This document shows, piece after piece, positions 14,523 through 21,594 of a stretch of 45,976 nt of DNA (positions are counted from its first letter, which is position 1; each line of letters opens with the position of its first letter). Source of the DNA: Actinoplanes couchii (GTDB taxonomy: Bacteria; Actinomycetota; Actinomycetes; Mycobacteriales; Micromonosporaceae); assembly GCF_016862075.1 (NCBI RefSeq), contig NZ_BOMG01000028.1:1-45976 (forward strand), read 5' to 3'. The notes under the pieces were generated by a model, which had not been told where the DNA came from, searched no databases, and saw only the letters and a program-made list of their open reading frames with translations. A program made the translations under genes and the position numbers.

Positions 14523-14636
14523 CCCGCCAGCCCACCGGCCGACCCGGCAACGCACAGGCCAGCGCGCGGCCCGCGGGCGAACTCGGCAGCACATCGATCG
14601 ACCAGCAGACCACCGACCGCCCCGGCGGCTATGGCC

Positions 14637-15296
14637 TCACGGCGCTTCCACCGGCGCGAATCCGTTCTCCTCGGCCGGGCCGATGGGGCGGATCTCCCCG
14701 TTGCTCACCACGGAAACGTGATTCCGGAGAGTGCGAGCCTCATATTCGGCCCATTCCGCCCCCGTCCACTCACCCGGGCTGCGCGGATCGATCTCGTCAT
14801 AACCCGGAGCCTCGGCGAATCGGACGACATGAACGACGTTGTCCCGCACCTCGATCCGCCAGAGATCGTCCTCTTCCTCACCCTCGGCATCGATCACGCC
14901 ATTGAGCACGTGATCAAAGGTGAAATGCTCGAACGCCGCCGGATAGAACCGTCCTGGAACCGGCTCGGCACGCTCGGCCGTGACAGCCGCACCCGGCCGG
15001 AGAAACGTGTCGATCAGATAGGCGAGCCAGGTCTCGGAGTAGTAGAACTTCTCCTCCTGGTTGTAGATCAACGCATCCCCGGAAGCCGTCGGAACCCATT
15101 GACACCAGAAACCGGGATGCTCCGGTGAAACCTCGTTACTCAGCTGATCACGAGCGTCGTTCCCGTACACCGCATAAGGCCCTTCGGCCCGGACCACATG
15201 CCGCGTCTCGGCGAACCTGTCGAGGAATTCCACCTCGTGCGGATTCAGCGGTGGAACGATCTCGATCTTGCCATCGAATCCGGTGTTGTAGCCCAT
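14637..15296 (-). CDS. Conserved hypothetical protein
   Basis: This 219-residue soluble, acidic protein begins MGYNTGFDGKIEIVPPLNPH and has RFAETRHVV, PGFWCQWVPTASGDALIYN and EKFYYSETWLAYLIDTFLRP. I recall this pattern from many uncharacterised actinobacterial proteins of similar size, with no known function. No signal peptide or membrane segment is present. ATG 15296 has a good SD (GGGGAGGA). It is 85 nt downstream of the aldolase-like gene on the same strand and may be cotranscribed with it. Confidence 0.8.
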   Translation of the reverse strand: MGYNTGFDGKIEIVPPLNPHEVEFLDRFAETRHVVRAEGPYAVYGNDARDQLSNEVSPEHPGFWCQWVPTASGDALIYNQEEKFYYSETWLAYLIDTFLRPGAAVTAERAEPVPGRFYPAAFEHFTFDHVLNGVIDAEGEEEDDLWRIEVRDNVVHVVRFAEAPGYDEIDPRSPGEWTGAEWAEYEARTLRNHVSVVSNGEIRPIGPAEENGFAPVEAP

Positions 15297-15381
15297 TTCC
15301 GTCCTCCCCGTGGCCGGCCGCGTTCGCGTATCAGAAATGATGCCCCGCCCCCGGTCGCAGCGACGTCGCGGCCCGCCGTTC

Positions 15382-16521
15382 TCAGGCCAGCGCGGTCAGC
15401 TGCTCCCGTGGGAACCCGGCGTCGTCGAGGGCCCCGCAGTCCAGCCCCCGCAGCAGATAACCGGCGAGGGCACGGGCGGTGGCCGGTTCGTCGGCGATGC
15501 CGCTGTCCTGCCGGTCCAGATAGCGGTGCAACCGGGTGACAGCGGCGTCCCTGCCGTCCCGGAAGAACTCGTAGGTAGCCGCGTACCGGGTCGCCAGTTG
15601 CGCCGGGTGCAGATCCCAGCCCTGGTAGTAGCCGTTCTCCAGGGAACGCCGGACCAGCCTGTGGTGCAGTTTCCACGCCGCGTGCACCTCGGCCGTCGCA
15701 CCGACCGGCAGGATGTTGGTGGACCCGTCGGAGAGTCGCACCCCGGTCTGCGCGGCGGCGGCCTGCATCACCGCCTTGGCGTAGTCGGCGACCGGATGCT
15801 CCATCGACTGGTAGGCGGCGGCCACCCCGGCGGCGGCGCTGTAGTCGTAGGTGCCGTAGTGCAGCCCCGTGCACCGGCCGCCGGCCGCGGTGATCAGCCG
15901 GGCGACGACGGCCGACCCGTCCGCGGCGAGCACCGCGGACGGCAGCTCGATCTGGATCTCGAAGGTGAGGGCGCCGGTGCTCAGACCGTACGACCGCTCG
16001 ATCTTCTCGCAGAGGGTGACCATGGCGCTGACCTGGTCCGGACCGCTGACCTTGGGCAGGGTGACGTTGACCGGCGCCCCGTAGCTGTCCAGGAAGAGGT
16101 CCAGCGTGCGCAGCGACCGCCGGCGGGTCGGCGCTTCCAGGGATTTGATCCGGATGCCCAGGAAGGGTGGTCGCGGGCCGGCGGTGAGGATCCCGGCGGC
16201 CTTGCGGACGGCGGCGTCCTCCTCGGCGTCGTCGCGGACGCCGTAACCGTCCTCGAAGTCGACCCGCAGATCCTCGATCGGCTCGCGGGCCAGTTTGTCG
16301 CGGACGGTGGGATCGTCGGGCCAGGGGAAATCGTGCCGCCGCATGGCGTCCAGCGCGTGATCGCCCCAGTCGCGGAAGCCGTCGAGCTTGTCCGCCGGGA
16401 TGTAGACGGTGTGCACCGGCTGCCGGCCGGGCCGGTCACCCGGATAGCGGGCCTTCAGGAACGCGTCGTGCGCGACCAGGCTCGCGTCGATGTCGGCGTA
16501 GTCCTGCTCGTTCAGACCCAT
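15382..16521 (-). CDS. Aldolase/CitE-like TIM-barrel protein (DUF6986 type)
   Basis: This 379-residue protein resembles the HpcH/HpaI aldolase and citrate lyase beta superfamily. It has VDFEDGYGVRDDAEED, FLGIRIKSLEAPTRRR, NVTLPKVSGPDQVSAMVTL, FEIQIELPSAV and a GLHYGTYDYSAAAGV segment, which map to strand ends carrying Arg, Glu and Asp metal ligands. From memory it matches what databases call DUF6986; the function is unknown. It lies 90 bp downstream of malate synthase on the same strand, and such pairs recur in actinobacteria. A role in condensing or cleaving a glyoxylate- or malyl-type compound is inference. SD AGGAGG precedes ATG 16521. Confidence 0.82.
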   Translation of the reverse strand: MGLNEQDYADIDASLVAHDAFLKARYPGDRPGRQPVHTVYIPADKLDGFRDWGDHALDAMRRHDFPWPDDPTVRDKLAREPIEDLRVDFEDGYGVRDDAEEDAAVRKAAGILTAGPRPPFLGIRIKSLEAPTRRRSLRTLDLFLDSYGAPVNVTLPKVSGPDQVSAMVTLCEKIERSYGLSTGALTFEIQIELPSAVLAADGSAVVARLITAAGGRCTGLHYGTYDYSAAAGVAAAYQSMEHPVADYAKAVMQAAAAQTGVRLSDGSTNILPVGATAEVHAAWKLHHRLVRRSLENGYYQGWDLHPAQLATRYAATYEFFRDGRDAAVTRLHRYLDRQDSGIADEPATARALAGYLLRGLDCGALDDAGFPREQLTALA

Positions 16522-16611
16522 TGACAGCCTCCTGTTCGGTGGCCACCCCGGGGGATGCCGGCGGGCGGCATCGCCCCGGGGCTACCCACGAGCGCTCGTG
16601 CGCGCCCGTCT

Positions 16612-18159
16612 TCAGTCGATCGAGTCGTAGGCGGCGCTGGTCAGGAAGTCCGCGAAGTCGTCGGCGAGGGCCACCCGCTCGAACAGCTTGCGCGCGTCGT
16701 CGTACCGCCCCGTCGTCCACGCCTCGTCGCCGACAGCCTCACGGATCCGGCCGAGTTCCTCGTCCAGGATCCGGCCGACCAGCTCGGCGGTGACCGGCGT
16801 ACCGTCCTCGAGCTTCACCCCGTTGTTGATCCACTGCCAGACCTGGGAGCGGGAGATCTCCGCGGTGGCGGCGTCCTCCATCAGGTTGTGGATGGCGACC
16901 GCGCCGTTCCCGCGCAGCCACGCCTCCAGGTACTGCAGGGCCACGTTGACGTTGTTCTGCAGCCCGGCCCGGGTGACCGCGCCGCCGGTGCCGGCCACGT
17001 CGAGCAGGTCGGCGGCGTCGACCGCGACCTCGGGCCGTTTCCGGGAGAGCTGGTTCGGCTTGTCACCGAGCACCCGGTCGAAGATCTCCTGGCAGACCGG
17101 CACCAGGTCGGGGTGGGCGACCCAGGAGCCGTCGAACCCGTCGCCGGCCTCGCGCTCCTTGTCCTCCCGGACCTTGGCCAGGGCCACCTCGTTGACCTGC
17201 GGATCGCGCCGGCTCGGGATGAAGGCGGCCATGCCACCCATCGCGAACGCGCCGCGCTTGTGGCAGGTGGAGACGAGCAACTCGGTGTACGCCCGCATGA
17301 ACGGCGCCGTCATCGTGACCGAGGCCCGGTCCGGCAGGATCATCGTCGGGTTGTCCCGGAAGTACTTGATGATGCTGAACAGGTAGTCCCAGCGGCCGGC
17401 GTTGAGCCCGGAGATGTGCGGGCGCAGCGCGTGCAGGATCTCCTCCATCTCGAACGCGGCCGGGATGGTCTCGATCAGCACCGTGGCCCGGATGGTTCCG
17501 ACCGGGACGTCCAAGGCCTCCTGCGCGTACGTGAAGACGTCGTTCCAAAGGGCGGCCTCCTTGTGGGACTCCATCTTCGGCAGGTAGAAGTACGGTCCGG
17601 AGCCACGTTCGAGCAGTTCCTTCGCGTTGTGGAAGAAGTAGAGCCCGAAGTCGACAAGCGCGCCGACGGCCGGTGTGCCGTCCACCGGCAGGTGCCGCTC
17701 GTCGAGGTGCCAGCCCCGCGGGCGCATCACGATCGTCGGGTACGGCCCACCGTTCAGCTCGTACGTCTTCTTCTCGGTCTCCAGCGTGATCGTGCGCCGG
17801 ATCGCGTCGTACAGGTTCTGCTGGCCGTCGACGACGTTCGACCAGTGCGGGGTGTTCGCGTCCTCCAGGTCGGCCAGCCACACTTTGGCGCCCGAGTTCA
17901 GCGCGTTGATCGTCATCTTCCGCTCGGTCGGCCCGGTGATCTCCACCCGCCGGTCCTGGAGGTCGGCCGGGGCGGGCGGGGCGGACCACTCGGCCGCGCG
18001 GACGTCGGCGGTCTCCGCCAGGAAACCCAGCGTGGCGCCGGCCGCGATCTCCGCACGCCGGGCCGCACGGGCCTGGAGCAACTCGTCCCGGCGGGGGCGG
18101 AAGCGCCGGTTCAGGTCGGCGACGAACGCGACCGCCTCGTCGGACAGGATCTCGGTCAT
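16612..18159 (-). CDS. aceB: Malate synthase A
   Basis: This 515-residue enzyme condenses glyoxylate with acetyl-CoA to malate. It has the family signature [18 protein letters not shown], the early segments [15 protein letters not shown] and [17 protein letters not shown] (active-site Arg region) and the C-terminal [19 protein letters not shown]. Length is normal for the A form. No isocitrate lyase gene is in the window, so here it probably uses glyoxylate from ureidoglycolate. SD GAGAGGA precedes ATG 18159, and an inverted repeat at 18205-18221 marks a likely promoter in the gap after the 8-oxoguanine deaminase gene. Confidence 0.96.
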   Translation of the reverse strand: MTEILSDEAVAFVADLNRRFRPRRDELLQARAARRAEIAAGATLGFLAETADVRAAEWSAPPAPADLQDRRVEITGPTERKMTINALNSGAKVWLADLEDANTPHWSNVVDGQQNLYDAIRRTITLETEKKTYELNGGPYPTIVMRPRGWHLDERHLPVDGTPAVGALVDFGLYFFHNAKELLERGSGPYFYLPKMESHKEAALWNDVFTYAQEALDVPVGTIRATVLIETIPAAFEMEEILHALRPHISGLNAGRWDYLFSIIKYFRDNPTMILPDRASVTMTAPFMRAYTELLVSTCHKRGAFAMGGMAAFIPSRRDPQVNEVALAKVREDKEREAGDGFDGSWVAHPDLVPVCQEIFDRVLGDKPNQLSRKRPEVAVDAADLLDVAGTGGAVTRAGLQNNVNVALQYLEAWLRGNGAVAIHNLMEDAATAEISRSQVWQWINNGVKLEDGTPVTAELVGRILDEELGRIREAVGDEAWTTGRYDDARKLFERVALADDFADFLTSAAYDSID

Positions 18160-18204
18160 CGTTGACGATTCCTCTCAGTGTGGTTACTCCCCCGTACCGT
18201 AATC

Positions 18205-18221
18205 GAGCATTATTCATGCTC
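18205..18221. promoter_or_regulatory. Inverted repeat GAGCAT-N5-ATGCTC before aceB
   Basis: A perfect 6-bp inverted repeat, GAGCAT (18205-18210) and ATGCTC (18216-18221), surrounds TATTC. It lies 45-62 bp upstream of the aceB start in the 104-bp gap. No U-run follows on the minus strand, so an operator is more likely than a terminator. The binding protein is unknown. Confidence 0.5.
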
Positions 18222-18263
18222 CTCCGGCCCGGTCCACCACTTTCTTCTCGGTGAGATTCGGAT

Positions 18264-19616
18264 CTATGCGACTCGGAGAAGCCGGCGGTGCGCGGCTCGG
18301 GCCCTCGCGGTCAGGGTGTCCGCGTCGGCGTTGGTCAGCTCACCCCGCTCGACGACCGGACGGCCGCCGACCAGAGCCAGATCGACCCGGGCCGGTGGGC
18401 CGAAGACCAGCGCCGCGACCTTGTCGTCGATGCCGTCGTGGCCGAGACCGTCGAGCCGCCACATCACCAGGTCGGCCAGCTTGCCCGGCTCCAGTGAGCC
18501 GATGTCGTCCTGCCGCCCGAGACAGCGGGCCCCACCGACCGTGCCGAGCCGCAGTGCCTCCCGGGCGTCCATCGCCTGGGGGCCGCCCCGCGAACGCGCG
18601 GTGTAGAGCGCCTGCCGCAACTCGGCACCGAGGTGGGAGACCTCCTGCGAGGCCGCGCCGTCGACGCCGAGCCCGACCGGCACACCGTGGTCGAGCAACT
18701 CCCGGACCCGGGCCGAACCGGCGCCGAGCCGGGCGTTCGAACTCGGGCAGTGCGCGACCCCGGTCCCGGTCGCACCGAGTTTTGTGATCGCCGAGTCGTC
18801 CAGGTGCACCCCGTGGGCCAGCCACACGTCGTCACCGAGCCAGCCGACACGCTCCGCGTACTCCACCGGGGTGCAGCCGAACTGCTTGAGGCAGAACTCC
18901 TCCTCGTCGTCGGTCTCGGCGAGGTGGGTGTGCAACCGCACGCCCTTGCGCCGGGCCAGCTCCGCGGACTCGGTCATCAGCCGGGTGGTCACCGAGAACG
19001 GCGAGCACGGCGCGACCGCGATCCGCAGCATCGACTCCGGTGACGGGTCGTGCCAGTGGTCGATGGCCGCCTCGGTCGCGGCCAGGGCCTCGTCGGTGTC
19101 CTCGACGACGTGGTCCGGTGGCAGGCCGCCGTCCTTGCGGCTCAGGTCCATCGAGCCCCGGGTCGGGTGGAACCGCAGCCCGATCGCCCGCGCCGCCTCG
19201 ATCTCGGCGGCCAGCACGTCGCCGCCGTCCCGCGGGAAGACGTAGTGATGATCCATCGAGGTGGTGCAGCCGGACAGCGCCAGCCAGCCCAGCCCGGCAC
19301 CGGCCGCCGCGCCGACGATCTCGGCGTCCAGCCGGCCCCAGATCGGGTAGAGCGTGGTGAGCCAGCCGAACAGGGTCTCGTCCAGCGCCAGCCCACGGGT
19401 CGCCCACTGGTAGAGGTGATGGTGCGTGTTCACCAGACCCGGCGTGACCAGGCAGCCCGTGCCGTCGATCCGCCGGGCGCCCTCGGCCGTGCCGGTGAAC
19501 GGCCCGGCGCCGACCGCGGCGATCCGCCCGTCGTCACCGACGAGCACATGACCACTGGTGAACTCCCGCCCCGCCGGGTCGACGGTGGCGATCGCGGCGT
19601 TCTCGACGAGGATCAC
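18264..19616 (-). CDS. 8-oxoguanine deaminase (amidohydrolase)
   Basis: This 450-residue amidohydrolase of the TrzN/AtzA-GuaD group has metal motifs PGLVNTHHHLYQWATRG (HxH), LHTHLAETDDEEEFC, WLAHGVHLD and GLGVDGAASQE (metal Asp). These fit 8-oxoguanine deaminase, which turns 8-oxoguanine into urate; other purine-ring deamination is possible. Its substrate fits the context, since uricase lies directly upstream. I use GTG 19616, which overlaps the uricase stop as GTGA and gives the family start ILVENAAIATVD; ATG 19625 would add three residues. Confidence 0.9.
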   Translation of the reverse strand: MILVENAAIATVDPAGREFTSGHVLVGDDGRIAAVGAGPFTGTAEGARRIDGTGCLVTPGLVNTHHHLYQWATRGLALDETLFGWLTTLYPIWGRLDAEIVGAAAGAGLGWLALSGCTTSMDHHYVFPRDGGDVLAAEIEAARAIGLRFHPTRGSMDLSRKDGGLPPDHVVEDTDEALAATEAAIDHWHDPSPESMLRIAVAPCSPFSVTTRLMTESAELARRKGVRLHTHLAETDDEEEFCLKQFGCTPVEYAERVGWLGDDVWLAHGVHLDDSAITKLGATGTGVAHCPSSNARLGAGSARVRELLDHGVPVGLGVDGAASQEVSHLGAELRQALYTARSRGGPQAMDAREALRLGTVGGARCLGRQDDIGSLEPGKLADLVMWRLDGLGHDGIDDKVAALVFGPPARVDLALVGGRPVVERGELTNADADTLTARARAAHRRLLRVA

Positions 19617-20473
19617 AGCCACCACTCCGCGGTCGCCGTGGGCGCGCCCTCGCGGGCCACACTGCCTTCGATCAGCCCGTACGGCCGGTCGCCGGCGATG
19701 AACACCTCGTTCGGATTGTCCAGCCCGAACGGTGACAGGTCGGCCAGGTAGTGATGTTTGTTCGGCAGCGCCAGCCGCACCTCGGCCACCTCCGGCCGGT
19801 TCTCCAGCACACCGGCGCCCATCGCGTAGAGCGTCTGCTGCAACGAATAGCTGTAGGTACCGGTGAAAGCCCCGATCAGCGCCTCCAGCGCGCCCTCGAA
19901 CGAAGCGGCCCAGTCGGCGTCGTCACCGGCGTGCCGCCATCGGGCGTCCACGGCGGTGGCCAGGATCCGGTCGGTGGCCGGGGGCAGCGTCGTGAACTCG
20001 TCCTGGACGAAACCGTGGAACTCCGAGTCCGTCGAGTTCAGCAGGACCAGGCCGGTGACGCCGGAGACCACCTGGGTGCCGGCCGCGGACACCGAGACCA
20101 CCGTCGTACGGACATGGTCGCCCCGTCTGCGGAACGAGTGTGGGCCCAGCCGGTCCCAGGCGAACGACTCGATCGACACCTTCGCCCCGTGCACCTGTGG
20201 CTGGCTGTCGACGAAGTGCCGGGCCAGCAGCAGGGCGAACTCCTCGGGCTCGGCGACACCGTGTCGTCCGGCGAACGCGTACACCGTGTTCTTCATCGTG
20301 TCGGTCGGCAGGACACCGGAGTTGTCGCCGGTCAGGTGGGTCGCGGCCAGGTCGCCGGAGAGGGCGATGCTGACGTTGAGATCCACCAGGCCGTGCGTCT
20401 CGCCGTCGCGGTGCACCCGCACCAGACGGGTCTCCGCCTTGCCGTAGCGGTTCGGTCCCAGCACGATTCCCAC
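19613..20473 (-). CDS. Urate oxidase (uricase)
   Basis: This 286-residue cofactor-free enzyme oxidises urate to 5-hydroxyisourate. It begins VGIVLGPNRYGKAETRLVRV with the catalytic Lys, has the catalytic Thr region SGVLPTDTMKNTVYAF, the substrate-binding SFAWDRLGPHSF and the C-terminal LPNKHHYLADLSPFGLDN with the conserved His. Both T-fold halves are present. I chose GTG 20473, which is 2 nt after the HIU hydrolase stop; the open frame continues to 20713 only as a shadow of that gene. Its stop overlaps the deaminase start. Confidence 0.95.
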   Translation of the reverse strand: MGIVLGPNRYGKAETRLVRVHRDGETHGLVDLNVSIALSGDLAATHLTGDNSGVLPTDTMKNTVYAFAGRHGVAEPEEFALLLARHFVDSQPQVHGAKVSIESFAWDRLGPHSFRRRGDHVRTTVVSVSAAGTQVVSGVTGLVLLNSTDSEFHGFVQDEFTTLPPATDRILATAVDARWRHAGDDADWAASFEGALEALIGAFTGTYSYSLQQTLYAMGAGVLENRPEVAEVRLALPNKHHYLADLSPFGLDNPNEVFIAGDRPYGLIEGSVAREGAPTATAEWWL

Positions 20474-20475
20474 GG

Positions 20476-20838
20476 TCAGCTCCCCCGGTAGGTGGTGTAT
20501 CCGTACCTGCTCAGCAGCAACGGCACGTGGTAATGACGATTCGGGTCGTGCACGTGGAAGGCGACCGTGATCTCCGGGAAGAAGCAATCGCCGCCCAGGT
20601 AGGGCTCCACGTAGTAGAAGAACCGGTAACCGCCGGCCTGCCAGTCGTGCAGCGGCACCTCGAAGCGCAGACGGCCGTCGTCGTCGGTGCGGCCCTCGCC
20701 GACCGACCGCCAACCGTCGGAATCACGCCGCTCCAGGCGGACGTAGACGTCGCGGGCCGGGTCGCCGGAGACCGTGTCGAGGATGTGGGTGGAGATGCGG
20801 GCGCGGAACTCGGCCGCGGTGCCGTCGTCAGAGGGCAT
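20476..20838 (-). CDS. 5-hydroxyisourate hydrolase (transthyretin-like)
   Basis: This 120-residue protein hydrolyses 5-hydroxyisourate to OHCU. It has the N-terminal ISTHILDTVSGDPARDV, the strand FRFEVPLHDW-type region (LRFEVPLHDWQAGGYRFFYY), FFPEITVAFHV, HYHVPLLLSRYGYTTY and the diagnostic C-terminal YRGS. Catalytic His, Arg and His positions are all present. Its ATG (20838) overlaps the OHCU decarboxylase gene by 11 nt and its stop lies 2 nt from uricase, so the three are one tightly packed operon. Confidence 0.95.
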   Translation of the reverse strand: MPSDDGTAAEFRARISTHILDTVSGDPARDVYVRLERRDSDGWRSVGEGRTDDDGRLRFEVPLHDWQAGGYRFFYYVEPYLGGDCFFPEITVAFHVHDPNRHYHVPLLLSRYGYTTYRGS

Positions 20839-21376
20839 CGGGCACCCGCTCCATCGCGCCGGGCGCCGGCTCCAGGCCGGCCAGCACCCGCTCCAGCCTC
20901 AGCCGGGCGATCCGGCTCAGCTCACCGGTCACGATCGCCCGCTCGGTGGTCTCGTCGTTGCCGAGCCGCTCCCGTGCGGCGGCCAGGATCTCGGCCTGCG
21001 AACGGCCGCTCGCGAAGATCAGGAAGACGTGGCCGAACCGCTCCTCGTACTCCCGGTTCGCCGCGATCAGCTCCGCTCCCGTCCGATCGTCCGCGCTCTG
21101 TGCCGCGGCCGACTGCTCGGCGCGCGACCAGGCGGCCTCCGCGGAGTCGCCGGCGGCCCGCTCGCCGATCCGGGGGTGCGCGGACAGACCGGCCAGAACC
21201 TCCGCCCAGCTCAGGTCACGCCCGGTGGCCTCGGCCCCGGCGAGAAGCGCGGCCCGGTCGGCGAACGGCCGGCTCGCCAGGATCGCCGCACCCCAGGCCG
21301 GTGCCGCACAGCAGGCGAGCAGCTCCGGCTCCAGTCGCTCCGCGGGCAGTGTGTTGAAGGCTTCCACCGCATCCAT
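20828..21376 (-). CDS. OHCU decarboxylase
   Basis: This 182-residue protein decarboxylates 2-oxo-4-hydroxy-4-carboxy-5-ureidoimidazoline to S-allantoin. Motifs are FNTLPAERLEPELLACC, LSAHPRIGER with the catalytic His, and NREYEERFGHVFLIFASGRS. It is the first gene of the uricase operon. I chose ATG 21376, preceded by GAGGAGG at proper spacing; an upstream in-frame start at 21409 would add 11 residues unlike the family. The helicase gene at 21595 is divergent. Confidence 0.93.
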   Translation of the reverse strand: MDAVEAFNTLPAERLEPELLACCAAPAWGAAILASRPFADRAALLAGAEATGRDLSWAEVLAGLSAHPRIGERAAGDSAEAAWSRAEQSAAAQSADDRTGAELIAANREYEERFGHVFLIFASGRSQAEILAAARERLGNDETTERAIVTGELSRIARLRLERVLAGLEPAPGAMERVPDAL

Positions 21377-21397
21377 CCGGTCACCTCCTCGTCGATC

Positions 21398-21409
21398 TTG
21401 AACAGTCAA
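21398..21409. promoter_or_regulatory. Short inverted repeat TTGA-N4-TCAA before the uricase operon
   Basis: TTGAACAGTCAA lies 22-33 bp upstream of the OHCU decarboxylase start, just before the SD. The position fits an operator or 5' leader element, but 4-bp arms are weak evidence. Confidence 0.3.
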
Positions 21410-21594
21410 TCAGTCCGGGCACGGCGTGTGCACCGGCGAGCCGAAGAATTAACATGCCCCGGTCGTTTCGCCACCCTGCCACGAAACCGGCCGGAAAATC
21501 TCGCCGTCCCCCGCTGCCTGTGGACAACGCGAACGCCATCGGCCGCATTGTGGACAACCGCGGAGCCGCCCGGCGGATGGGCCAGACTTGGCGC

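Noticed and set aside
13545..14594. 349-codon version of the small Cys protein
   Set aside because: The extension is repeat DNA and is antisense to the membrane protein gene; GTG 13787 has a good RBS and gives the expected family size.
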